From: Candidatus Omnitrophota bacterium
GTDB lineage: Bacteria > Hinthialibacterota > Hinthialibacteria > Hinthialibacterales > Hinthialibacteraceae
Assembly (NCBI GenBank): GCA_040755155.1
Contig: JBFMBP010000078.1
Coordinates: forward strand, 21,514-85,513
DNA length: 64,000 bases
Reading direction: 5' to 3'
The notes under the pieces are model-generated. The model searched no databases and was not told the DNA's origin. It saw nothing but the letters and a program-made list of their open reading frames with translations. The position numbers and the translations under genes were made by a program. This document shows, in pieces, positions 33,590 through 43,300 of the stretch (positions are counted from its first letter, which is position 1; every line of letters starts with the position of its first letter).

Positions 33590-33905
33590 CCTCTGAACCA
33601 CGAAGGCACGAAATTTCACGAATTGCGCGAAGAACAGCTTTTTTTTTACGTTTTCGTGATTTGAAAAATCGCTAATCAATTCTATTTCGTCTGAATCACG
33701 AAAGCACGAAATTTCACGAATTGCACGAAAAACGGCTTTTTTTTGTGCTTTTCGTTCCCTTCGCGCTTTCGTGGTTCAAAAATCGTTCTCCAATCCTCTT
33801 CCGTTCGAACCACGAAAGCCATGAATCGACACAAAACCCGCGAAGAACGGCTTTTTTTCGCGCTTTTCTTTTCCTTTCGCGCCTTCGTGGTTCAAAAATT
33901 CGCGC
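33590..33905. repeat. CACGAA/TTCGTG repeat cluster, second block
   Basis: About four degenerate repeats of a CACGAA...GAACGGCTTTTTTT type unit occur in the 377-base gap between the GxxExxY gene and the FGE protein. They alternate orientation (TTCGTGGTTCAAAAAT / ATTTCACGAATT). No gene is apparent. Confidence 0.7.
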
Positions 33906-33956
33906 GCGCTGCGCTTCGTGCAGCAAAGAGTAAAAGACTAATAGTAAAAAGCGTAA

Positions 33957-35540
33957 TTAAGACCGCGCAAAAACAATCCGGAAGCCGATGATGCTATCCC
34001 CAACATCGGGCCAGCTCCTGCTGCGGTTGGCAGAACGGCAGAGACGAGAGATGTCGTTCCAGCTGCCGCCCCGGACCACTCTATAATCGCCTTTATTTGC
34101 CCCGGTTGGATCATTTTGAGCATCTGAACTATAATCCCCAAACCGATCCAGGCACCACTCCCACACATTGCCGCTCATATCATACAATCCCCACGCATTC
34201 GGCTTCTTTAAGCCTACAGCATGCGTTTTTGAGTCTGCATTACCCGGATACCATGCATATTCAACGATTTGCGTATAACTGGTATCGTCTCCCCAATAAA
34301 ACGACGTCGTCGTTCCCGCTCGGCAGGCGTATTCCCATTCCGCTTCCGTGGGCAAGCGGAACGTCCCTTGTCCCATTTGATTTAACTTCTGGATGAAGGT
34401 TTGGCAAACATCCCAAGATACTCGTTCCACCGGCAGATTGTTTCCTTTGAAATGCGAAGGATTGTTGCCCATCACCGCCTGCCACTGCTCCTGCGTTACT
34501 TCATATTTTCCCATATAGAATGGTTTAGTAATTGTTACTTGATGCTGCGGTCCTTCATTATCCATTCGGTCTTTTTCCATCTCCGGGCTGCCCATCATAA
34601 ATGTTCCCGCCAGAATCAAAACCATCTCCAGCGGTTTTGCACATTTAGGAAAATTAGGCAAGGGAATTACGATGGATTTGGGCGGTTCTTGAATTTTCAG
34701 TTGTGTTGGAAATTCGATTTTTGGCCCCTGTTTTGGCTTCGGCGGGATGATTGCATCTTCTTCCCGATCCTCTTTTCTTCGCAACTCAACGTATAACAAG
34801 CACGTGCGGAAGCCGAGGTTATCGCTCCAGTAGCCGGGTCCGCTCCCGCTGCGATACGCAGAACGGCAGTACCAGGAGAGGCTATCCCAACAGCCGCCCC
34901 GGAACACCCTATAAACGCCGCTATTTGTACTATTAGGATCATATTGCGTCTCAGAATCATAACTCCCATACCAATCCTGGCACCACTCCCAAACATTTCC
35001 ACACATATCATATAAATCATAAGAGTTTGGCTTCTTTAATCCCACCTCATTGGTTTTTCTGTCTGAATTACCATTATACCAAGCGTATTCTTCAATCAGC
35101 ATTCCATCAGGATCATCCCCCCAATAAAACCGCGTCGCCGTTCCCGCCCGACATGCGTATTCCCATTCCGCCTCTGTCGGCAGCCGAAATGTCACTTTTC
35201 CCAGCTGGTTTAATTTCGTAATAAATTCTTGGCATTTATCCCATGATACCGATTCCACCGGAAGATTGTTTCTTTTGAAATGCGAAGGATTGCCGCCCAT
35301 CACCGCCTGCCACTGCGCCTGTATTACTTCATATTTTCCCATATAGAATGGTTTTGTAATCGTCACTTGATGTTGAGGTCCTTCATCATCGTACCGGTCT
35401 TTTTCCCTCATTGGACTGCCCATCATAAACGTCCCCGCCGGGATTAAAACCATTTCCAACGGTTTTGCATCTTCAGGCAAATTAGGTAAAGGAATTACGA
35501 TCGATTTGGGCGGTTCTTGAATTTTCATCTTTGTTTCCAT
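33957..35540 (-). CDS. Tandem FGE/SUMF1-type protein (two modules)
   Basis: A 527-residue protein built from two near-identical FGE-type modules (about residues 15-265 and 290-527). Each holds PLEMVLIPAGTFMMGSP, FYMGKYEV, RLPTEAEWEYACRAG, FYWGDD and GNVWEWC. The modules end in GGCWDSLSWYCRSAYRSG and GGSWNDISRLCRSANRSR. Neither has the paired active-site cysteines expected in true formylglycine generators. Binding is therefore more likely than catalysis. Its ATG at 35540 overlaps the stop of a small upstream gene (TGATG). Confidence 0.88.
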   Translation of the reverse strand: METKMKIQEPPKSIVIPLPNLPEDAKPLEMVLIPAGTFMMGSPMREKDRYDDEGPQHQVTITKPFYMGKYEVIQAQWQAVMGGNPSHFKRNNLPVESVSWDKCQEFITKLNQLGKVTFRLPTEAEWEYACRAGTATRFYWGDDPDGMLIEEYAWYNGNSDRKTNEVGLKKPNSYDLYDMCGNVWEWCQDWYGSYDSETQYDPNSTNSGVYRVFRGGCWDSLSWYCRSAYRSGSGPGYWSDNLGFRTCLLYVELRRKEDREEDAIIPPKPKQGPKIEFPTQLKIQEPPKSIVIPLPNFPKCAKPLEMVLILAGTFMMGSPEMEKDRMDNEGPQHQVTITKPFYMGKYEVTQEQWQAVMGNNPSHFKGNNLPVERVSWDVCQTFIQKLNQMGQGTFRLPTEAEWEYACRAGTTTSFYWGDDTSYTQIVEYAWYPGNADSKTHAVGLKKPNAWGLYDMSGNVWEWCLDRFGDYSSDAQNDPTGANKGDYRVVRGGSWNDISRLCRSANRSRSWPDVGDSIIGFRIVFARS

Positions 35541-35674
35541 CAGCTTTGTTCCTTCGGTTGGGTTGGGTAAAGAAATATCACGACATCGCCCAAAATTCCG
35601 CCCCCCGCCACGTTCAACACACCGCGGGCGATTTGCTTCAACCCGTAGAGGCCGATATGCTTCATCAATCCCAT
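35540..35674 (-). CDS. Small protein coupled to the FGE gene
   Basis: A short frame, MGLMKHIGLYGLKQIARGVL and onward, 44 residues from the ATG at 35674. An ATG 18 codons earlier (35728) would also be in frame. Its stop overlaps the FGE start by one base (TGATG). The glycine-rich 'GGGILGDVV' helix resembles N-terminal segments found before WD40/TIR/FGE proteins in cyanobacteria and planctomycetes. So it may be either a separate partner, or a frameshifted N-terminus. Confidence 0.5.
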   Translation of the reverse strand: MGLMKHIGLYGLKQIARGVLNVAGGGILGDVVIFLYPTQPKEQS

Positions 35675-35829
35675 AATTTTTTCCGCTTCCGCCGGCGAGG
35701 AATAACGCCTTGATGCGCAAAGAGACATCGTCTTATACAGAAACGCCTACCGGAATAGGTTGTATCAATTTTTGGGGGAAAAATAAAGCCGATAAATCAC
35801 ACGGGGAGGTCCGCGCTCTCGAACGGGAG

Positions 35830-35862
35830 TTGACAAAATTTCATTATGAGCATATACTCATA
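35830..35862 (+). promoter_or_regulatory. Near-consensus promoter with overlapping palindrome
   Basis: TTGACA at 35830-35835 and TATACT at 35853-35858 are spaced by 17 bases. The -10 box lies inside TATGAGCATATACTCATA (35845-35862), a near-perfect palindrome. The first gene downstream encodes an HTH regulator, which could bind here and autoregulate. Confidence 0.85.
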
Positions 35863-35894
35863 ACAGAAACGAGAAAAATTTAAGGATTCGGAAA

Positions 35895-36488
35895 ATGGTT
35901 CGACCCAAACAATGCCGCTTGATCGCCCAGCATCCTAATGCCGTCTATTACAAGCCCCGAGGAGTTCCGGTTCGGGAATTGGAGGAGGAAATCCTATCCT
36001 TGGACGAACTCGAGGCGATGCGGCTTTGCGATTTGGAAGGATTGTACCACGAAGCGGCCGCCGAACGCATGGGAATATCCCGCGCTACGTTCGGCCGCAT
36101 TGTCGAGGCGGCGCGCCGCAAGGTGACGTCCGCGTTAATTCACGGTAAGGCATTATGTATAGAAGGAGGTATCGTTAAAATGACGAACCAACGAAAATTT
36201 CAATGCGCCGATTGCTCCCACGAATGGGATGCCGCTTTCGGAACGGGCAGACCGGACGTTTGTCCTAAATGCGGCAGCGCCAATTTGCATCGCATGGCGG
36301 ACGAGGACTCGTCCGGCCCGGCAGGCGGCGCCGGGATGGGAAGGGGCAGGGGACAAGGGGGCGGACAAGGACAGGGCCGGGGACAAGGCCGGGGGCAAGG
36401 ACAAGGCCGTGGACGAGGCTGCGGACGCCAAGGCGGAAGAGGGCAAGGCCCAAAGACGCAGCCATCGGCGCCAACGACGGAATCATGA
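35895..36488 (+). CDS. DUF134 HTH regulator fused to a zinc ribbon and RGQ tail
   Basis: A 197-residue protein. Residues 1-90 are DUF134, with the HTH ALRLCDLEGLYHEAAAERMGISRATFGRIVEAARRK (LEAMRLCDLEGL). Residues 100-140 form a zinc ribbon (CADCSHEWDAAF...CPKCGSANLHR). The tail is a run of GRG/GQG repeats. DUF134 proteins regulate nearby NifX-like genes. It is the first gene of a four-gene operon. The tail is low-complexity, and the zinc ribbon fusion is unusual. Confidence 0.85.
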   Translation: MVRPKQCRLIAQHPNAVYYKPRGVPVRELEEEILSLDELEAMRLCDLEGLYHEAAAERMGISRATFGRIVEAARRKVTSALIHGKALCIEGGIVKMTNQRKFQCADCSHEWDAAFGTGRPDVCPKCGSANLHRMADEDSSGPAGGAGMGRGRGQGGGQGQGRGQGRGQGQGRGRGCGRQGGRGQGPKTQPSAPTTES

Positions 36489-36586
36489 ACGATCAAGGGG
36501 GCGCGCAATCGCACGCCTCCAACTCTTCAAAGAACAATGTCATGCGAAGCGCAGGTTGGAAATTCGGAAAGGAAAATAAAAAATGA
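36485..36586 (+). CDS. Micro-gene between DUF134 and NifX-like genes
   Basis: A 33-residue frame: MNDQGGAQSHASNSS and onward, ending WKFGKENKK. Its ATG overlaps the DUF134 stop (ATGA) and its stop overlaps the NifX-like ATG (ATGA). Two such overlaps on one short frame argue for real translation. No family is known to me. Confidence 0.45.
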   Translation: MNDQGGAQSHASNSSKNNVMRSAGWKFGKENKK

Positions 36587-36975
36587 GATTCGCCGTTGCT
36601 TCCGACGATGGAAAGATCATCGCCGCCCATACCGGCCGCTGCCGGAGTTTCGTCGTATTCGATGTTGTAGAGGATGCCGTAAAGCGGGTTGAGGTTCGGC
36701 AGAATATCCATACGGCTCATGCGTTGGGATTGTGCGCCGATGGCGCCGAACGCAGCCATGATTCCCACAGCCACAGCCATGACGGCCTTTTAAGAGCGCT
36801 GGAGGATTGCCAGGCATTGATTAGCCGGGGAATGGGCAGGCGGTTGGTTATCGACTTGTTGTCGCGCAACATCGCGCCGGTATTCTGCAAAGAGGACGCC
36901 GTGGAAGAAGCGGCAAGCCTTTACGCAAAAGGGAAATTGCTATTAAGCCATACGAACTCGTGTTCGCATCTGTGA
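36583..36975 (+). CDS. NifX/NifB-type (MTH1175-like) cofactor-associated protein
   Basis: A 130-residue protein with the dinitrogenase iron-molybdenum cofactor fold: MRFAVASDDGKIIAAHTGRCRSFVVFDV, then ALEDCQALISRGMGRRLVIDLLSRNI. It has a histidine-rich stretch (SHDSHSHSHDG) that may bind a metal. No nitrogenase genes are present; such proteins occur in many anaerobes beside DUF134 regulators. Role in metal-cluster handling is inferred. Confidence 0.88.
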   Translation: MRFAVASDDGKIIAAHTGRCRSFVVFDVVEDAVKRVEVRQNIHTAHALGLCADGAERSHDSHSHSHDGLLRALEDCQALISRGMGRRLVIDLLSRNIAPVFCKEDAVEEAASLYAKGKLLLSHTNSCSHL

Positions 36976-36990
36976 AGTAGGAGGCTTTTT

Positions 36991-37329
36991 ATGAAGCGAG
37001 AGAAGGCTATGCAGCTTTTCCATGGCGTTGAAAAATACAACTGCGCCCAAGCGATTTTGATCGCTTTTCGGGAAGAATACGGCGTGGCGCAGGAACAGAT
37101 CGACGCCTCCGCCGCCTTGGGCCGCGGAAAAGCGGACGAAGGACGCTGCGGCGCCTTGCATGCAGGGCGGGCGCTGCTGGACGATGCGTCAAGCGCGCAA
37201 AATCTGGAAAACCAATTCGCGGCGGCGGCCGGGTCGGCGAAATGCCGCGAAATCCGAAAACTCAAACGAATATCCTGCATGGAATGCGTTGGCGTCGCCG
37301 CCGACCTGATCGAAAAAATCCGCAAGTGA
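36991..37329 (+). CDS. C_GCAxxG_C_C family redox protein
   Basis: A 112-residue protein with the family motif YNCAQAIL, then GRGKADEGRCGALHAG, CREIRK and CMECVG, as in the C_GCAxxG_C_C family. These proteins are thought to be redox-active. It closes the operon 16 bases after the NifX-like gene, which supports a shared redox or metal role. Confidence 0.9.
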   Translation: MKREKAMQLFHGVEKYNCAQAILIAFREEYGVAQEQIDASAALGRGKADEGRCGALHAGRALLDDASSAQNLENQFAAAAGSAKCREIRKLKRISCMECVGVAADLIEKIRK

Positions 37330-37346
37330 TATGAAATGACTTTGGC

Positions 37347-37424
37347 GGGGTGGCAAAGGCAAGACGAAGTCTGCCTTTGATTGATTCCTCAAGGGCAGGC
37401 TGACGCCTTGCCCTTGCCACCCCC
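37347..37424. repeat. 78-base palindromic element (GGGGTGGCAAAGGCA...)
   Basis: Ends GGGGTGGCAAAGGCA and TGCCCTTGCCACCCC are complementary with one mismatch, with inner arms AAGGCA and TGCCTT. Part of the CAAGGGCAA family. A partial copy is at 37523-37548. It follows the redox operon. Confidence 0.7.
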
Positions 37425-37576
37425 GGTTCTAGGCGGCTCGGCAAGAGCCTCGCCCTCCCCTCAATGATGCCGGTTTCACTTCAAATCTAATGGCAAACCG
37501 TATAATTTTGACGGAAGGGCGACAAGGGCAATATCTTTTTGCCATTGATTTTCATGGCTTATGAGAAATATACGAA

Positions 37577-38260
37577 ATGAATCGCGTACCAATGAGGGAA
37601 AAAATACTCGCCGCATCGTTTGCCTTATTAGTGCTCGCGGCGCTTCTCGGCGTTGCGACGTGCGTTACGTTTTCCCCGCGCCATCTTGCTTTCGAAGAGC
37701 AAATAAAGGCGTTCGTCCGGGAAAGCAAGCCGGGGTCCGAAATGCAGATATTCAACGGACATGATTTATCGGGATGGGCCGTTCATGGCTTGGGAAGTTG
37801 GACGGTGGCGGACGGCGTCCTCACCGTGCGGCGCGGATTGGGCTATCTGGCGACGCGCTGCGAGGATTTTGGGGATTTCGTTTTGACGCTCGATATTCGC
37901 GTAAGCAAAAACGGCAACAGCGGCGTCTTCTTTCATTCGCCCCATGCGCGCAGCCTATGGCCCTGGCCTAAAGGATTCGAATCCCAGGTCGATAATCACG
38001 ATCCCAAAAATCCCACCGGCAGTTTATACAACCACGTCCGCGCACGGAGTCTTCTTTCTCGCGACGATGAATGGTTCGAAATGAAAATTGCCGCCATCGG
38101 AGAAAGTATTTCTCTTGCCATTAGCGGCGAGACCGTCGTAGAGGCGACTTTTCCCGCTCCTATGAAAAGTTTTATCGCCCTCCAAGCTCACGATCCCTTC
38201 AGCCGCGTCGATTTCAAAAACATCCGCCTCCGCATTCCCGATGAAACCACACGGGAATAA
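37577..38260 (+). CDS. DUF1080 (3-keto-disaccharide hydrolase-like) protein
   Basis: A 227-residue protein with an N-terminal membrane segment (residues 9-30). The core DUF1080 motifs are IFNGHDLSGWAVHG, WTVADGVL, FGDFVLTLDIRVSKNGNSGVFF and MKIAAIGESISLAISGETV. DUF1080 is a concanavalin-like fold that binds or hydrolyses keto-disaccharides. It would face the periplasm or outside. An in-frame ATG 5 codons further on is possible. Confidence 0.92.
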   Translation: MNRVPMREKILAASFALLVLAALLGVATCVTFSPRHLAFEEQIKAFVRESKPGSEMQIFNGHDLSGWAVHGLGSWTVADGVLTVRRGLGYLATRCEDFGDFVLTLDIRVSKNGNSGVFFHSPHARSLWPWPKGFESQVDNHDPKNPTGSLYNHVRARSLLSRDDEWFEMKIAAIGESISLAISGETVVEATFPAPMKSFIALQAHDPFSRVDFKNIRLRIPDETTRE

Positions 38261-38329
38261 TGCGTAATCAATCGAATGGCTCAAGGGCAGAAAAAACCTA
38301 GCCCAAGCCCCCCCCATTCTAACCTTGAT

Positions 38330-38361
38330 GGCGGGCTACGCTTCGCTTTGAGCCTACCCTG
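38330..38361. repeat. Palindromic 'GCGGGCT...AGCCTACC' unit
   Basis: A slightly diverged copy of the family at 488, 21035 and 42531. A CAAGGGCAAG half-unit follows at 38370. Both lie in the gap upstream of the VCBS-repeat gene. Confidence 0.65.
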
Positions 38362-38438
38362 CTTTTTAACAAGGGCAAGATTTTTTCGACATTGAATGAT
38401 ATATTCGCCGGAGTCCAAGTTATTAAAGGATGACGGAT

Positions 38439-40462
<2,024 letters not shown>

Positions 40463-40537
40463 AGAAGGGGGGATTGCGCTTTGATCCCACCCTTAACGAT
40501 TTGGAAAAGGGGTATTGAGTTCAAAAGACTTAAGCCA

Positions 40538-40843
40538 TCATGATTCCGATAGTATGCGTATATCGTCCAGACATTTCCAATAGTGCGCCAACGCCAGACG
40601 CCCCTTTTTGGTTATTCGGTATGTTGTATGCGTAGTTTTTTCGACGATCTTTTTTTTGATTTGAACATAGCCAGCTTCTTGCAGCCGCGCGATATGCACG
40701 GAAAGATTGCCTTGCGTAAGTTCCAGCGCCAGACGCAAGGAAACGAAGTCCGCCCATTCCACGCCGGAAAGGAGACATATGATCTTCAACCGGGCGGGTT
40801 CATGGATCAGGCGATCGATGTCGTTCGTCAAGTCATTTTTCAT
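40538..40843 (-). CDS. Winged-helix transcriptional regulator
   Basis: A 101-residue protein: RLIHEPARLKIICLLSGVEWADFVSLRLALELTQGNLSVHIARLQEAGYVQIKK. The HTH (LTQGNLSVHIARLQEAGYV) is of the ArsR/MarR-like winged-helix class, PF13601 type. It lies 36 bases downstream of a repeat-containing protein with its own winged-helix-like end; both are likely one operon. Confidence 0.85.
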   Translation of the reverse strand: MKNDLTNDIDRLIHEPARLKIICLLSGVEWADFVSLRLALELTQGNLSVHIARLQEAGYVQIKKKIVEKTTHTTYRITKKGRLALAHYWKCLDDIRILSES

Positions 40844-40879
40844 GGAAAGAGATTGGAAAAAAGAACGGTTCCGGATTGG

Positions 40880-41341
40880 TTATACTTTGATGCCGAAATT
40901 CGCCAATTCCCGTTTCCCGGCTGGGGTAGCGTAGTATTTGGAACTTCGTCCAGAACCTTCGCGAATCAGCCAACCCTGCTTGACGCAATAATCCAGAAAT
41001 CCGCCTCCGACGGCGAAGGGATTGATTGCCTTCTCTGTCCCTTCTTTTCTGTTTTCTTCATGCTCCGGATGCTGCTCGCGCCATTGGCGTTGTTCCGCTT
41101 CACTGACGCCCAGCCGCTCCCGAAGTTGTTCCTGTTCTTCCGCCGTCAATTCGCCTTGGGGATGTTCCTTATGCCATTTCTCATGTTCTGCTTCCGTCAG
41201 GTTCATGCCCAGCCGTTCCATGAGTTGATCGTGTTCTTCCGGCGTCAATTCGCCTTGGGGATGGTCTTTATGCCATTTCTCATGTTCTTCTTCCGTCAGA
41301 TTCATGCCGAAATGTTTAATGGTTTTCTTTTTGTTCGCCAT
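40880..41341 (-). CDS. Repeat protein with LTEEEHEKWHKDHPQGEL units and a winged-helix-like end
   Basis: A 153-residue protein. Two 34-residue repeats (GMNLTEEEHEKWHKDHPQGEL type) and a shorter third (GVSEAEQRQWREQHPE) cover residues 12-100. The C-terminal 50 residues (AVGGGFLDYCVKQGWLIREGSGRSSKYYATPAGKREL) look like a winged helix with a wing (SSKYYATPAG). It precedes the winged-helix regulator. I do not know its function; the repeats may bind metal or nucleic acid (His/Glu-rich). Confidence 0.7.
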   Translation of the reverse strand: MANKKKTIKHFGMNLTEEEHEKWHKDHPQGELTPEEHDQLMERLGMNLTEAEHEKWHKEHPQGELTAEEQEQLRERLGVSEAEQRQWREQHPEHEENRKEGTEKAINPFAVGGGFLDYCVKQGWLIREGSGRSSKYYATPAGKRELANFGIKV

Positions 41342-41598
41342 GACTCGCCTCCCTTATTTCGTTTTCCATGGAGGATAAAGGAAACTCAAACGGAATATAG
41401 TCTATGTCATAAACCGGTTTATGTCAATAATTACTATGGAATAAATTCATCGCCGCAGAGATCGAAGGCCCAAAAGTGGTTAAATTTATGGGAGGAAGAA
41501 TAAAACATTGCCTTGCCGATTTCCAAGGAGCATGGTTTATCTTCGCGCCGTACTATTGTATGATGATTTACATTTATTCAGCGAGAAAGGATTCGATC

Positions 41599-42516
41599 AT
41601 GAAGAAGTTGGGAACGCAACGAATAGTTCTGTTTGTTTTGATGACGCTAACTGCGGGACTGGCGATGACAGCCGCCGCCGAACCGCTAATCCTCACAGCG
41701 GTTGCGCAAGAGGATCGCATTCAGATTTTCGCCGATGGAATACTATTCACGGAATACCGCTTCCGTCCCGAACAAAAATATCCCTATTTCTATCCCGTCA
41801 ACGGTCCCGCTTCCAGCGAGAGCGTTACGACGGAAACCTCGGAGCCGTACCCCCATCATCACTCCCTCTTCTTCGGCTGCGACCGCGTCAACGGCGGCAA
41901 TTATTGGCAGGACGTCAACGAACGGGGCCAGATCGTTTCCGAAACCGTCAAATGCCAGCAGGCCAAGGGAGATAAAATCGTCATTACGAATCAATGCCTT
42001 TGGAAACGTTCCGGCGCCGAGCCGCCTTTTCGCGACGAACGAACCATCACCATAACCGCTCCATCCGAATCTCTGCGCATCATCGATTTCGACGTTGAGG
42101 TTACCGCCCTTATGGACGCGCATATCGAAAAGACCAACCACTCCCTCTTTTCCGCCCGCATGGTTCCCGAACTCGCAGTAACTGGCGGAGGAACACTCGT
42201 CAACGCCAACGGCGATAAGAGCGAGAAAGGAACCTTTGGCGTCAAGGCGCCGTGGTGCGATTATTTCGGAACCCGCAACGGCGTCACGGAAGGCCTAGCC
42301 ATCTTCGATCATCCTGCTAATCCCTGGCATCCCAGCAAATGGTTCACGCGCGATTACGGCTTTTTCTCCCCCACGGAAATGAACTGGCTGGAGGATGGAT
42401 CCGTAGACTTATTCAAAGACGAAATCAACCGCCTGCGCTACCGCGTCGTTGTTCACGAGGGCGATGTAGAAAAAGCGGAAATCGCTAAACTCTATCAAAA
42501 TTGGATTCAAGAATAG
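41599..42516 (+). CDS. PmoA-like (DUF6807) secreted protein
   Basis: A 305-residue protein with a signal peptide (MKKLGTQRIVLFVLMTLTAGLAMTAAA). The motif YPYFYPVNGPASSESVTTE, then PHHHSLFFGCDRVNG, matches the family often called methane oxygenase PmoA; most members have no link to methane. Its fold is a galactose-mutarotase-like beta-sandwich. It probably acts on sugars. I chose the ATG at 41599 over a long upstream frame because of the signal peptide and GAAAGGA. Confidence 0.9.
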   Translation: MKKLGTQRIVLFVLMTLTAGLAMTAAAEPLILTAVAQEDRIQIFADGILFTEYRFRPEQKYPYFYPVNGPASSESVTTETSEPYPHHHSLFFGCDRVNGGNYWQDVNERGQIVSETVKCQQAKGDKIVITNQCLWKRSGAEPPFRDERTITITAPSESLRIIDFDVEVTALMDAHIEKTNHSLFSARMVPELAVTGGGTLVNANGDKSEKGTFGVKAPWCDYFGTRNGVTEGLAIFDHPANPWHPSKWFTRDYGFFSPTEMNWLEDGSVDLFKDEINRLRYRVVVHEGDVEKAEIAKLYQNWIQE

Positions 42517-42530
42517 CTAATGCGATCAAA

Positions 42531-42564
42531 GTAAGGTGGATTCAAAGCGAAGCGCAACCCGCCC
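42531..42564. repeat. Degenerate 'GGTGGATTCAAAGCGAAGCG...CCCGCCC' unit
   Basis: A decayed copy of the GGGTGGGCT family, with only partial arms. It overlaps the region upstream of the MntA-like gene. Confidence 0.5.
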
Positions 42565-42577
42565 ATCTCATAAAAAC

Positions 42578-42880
42578 ATGGAACCGCACATTCCTATCGA
42601 CATGGATAAGATCAAAGCCTTTTGCGAAAAATGGAAGGTGGAAGAATTCTCGCTGTTCGGCTCCGTGCTGCGCGACGATTTCAGCCCGGACAGCGATGTG
42701 GATGTATTAGTTAAAATCTCCGATTATTCCGGAATTGGACTTTACGAATGGATGGATATGATCGAGGAAATGGAAGCGATCTTTGGCCGGAAGGTCGATT
42801 TGGTGGAAGCCGCCGCGTTGCGCAATCCGTACCGCCGCCGCGAAATCATCCGTACTAAGCAGGTGATTTATGCGCGATAA
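42578..42880 (+). CDS. mntA: MntA-like nucleotidyltransferase (antitoxin)
   Basis: A 100-residue protein. FSLFGSVLRDDFSPDSDVDVLVKI (GS...DxD) is the MNT core, and MEAIFGRKVDLVEAAALRNP closes it. With the following HEPN gene it forms a MntA/HepT pair, in which MntA AMPylates HepT to silence it. The ATG at 42578 is weakly supported by ribosome-site context; the next in-frame ATG (42602) also fits. Confidence 0.9.
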   Translation: MEPHIPIDMDKIKAFCEKWKVEEFSLFGSVLRDDFSPDSDVDVLVKISDYSGIGLYEWMDMIEEMEAIFGRKVDLVEAAALRNPYRRREIIRTKQVIYAR

Positions 42881-43232
42881 AAAGGAAGACATTTCATACG
42901 TCTGGGATATGTTGGAAGCGGCGAAATGGATTACGAAATTTCTACAAGGGAAATCTTTTTACCATTTCGAAAACGATGAGCTGCTTCGCAGCGGCGTAGA
43001 ACGCAAGATAGAGATTATTGGAGAAGCGGCGAGAAATATTTCCAAAGAATTTCAAATCCATCATCCAGAGATCATTTGGACAAAAATCATCGGCTTGCGT
43101 CATCTTTTGGCGCATGAATACGGCGAAATCAAATACGAACTCTTATGGAATATTGCTTTCCTTAATGTTCCGCAATTAATTTCATTATTGGAGGCAATTC
43201 ATACAAAAGAACCGCCGGAAGAAAATTCATGA
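42870..43232 (+). CDS. hepT: HepT-like HEPN toxin (DUF86)
   Basis: A 120-residue HEPN-domain RNase. The motif RHLLAHEYGEI (Rx4-6H) is the RNase centre, with RKIEIIGEAARNISKEF before it. It overlaps mntA by 11 bases. MntA/HepT pairs act against phages and on plasmid stability. Confidence 0.93.
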   Translation: MRDKKEDISYVWDMLEAAKWITKFLQGKSFYHFENDELLRSGVERKIEIIGEAARNISKEFQIHHPEIIWTKIIGLRHLLAHEYGEIKYELLWNIAFLNVPQLISLLEAIHTKEPPEENS

Positions 43233-43300
43233 AATTTGTTTTCTTATCGGCATGAAAGAAAATAAATTTTTCTCTTATAAAATGAAAACGGAGAAATAAT

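Noticed and set aside
36153-36514. Long Arg/Pro/Ala-rich frames opposite the DUF134 gene
   Set aside because: They are shadows of the GRGQG repeat region in other frames.
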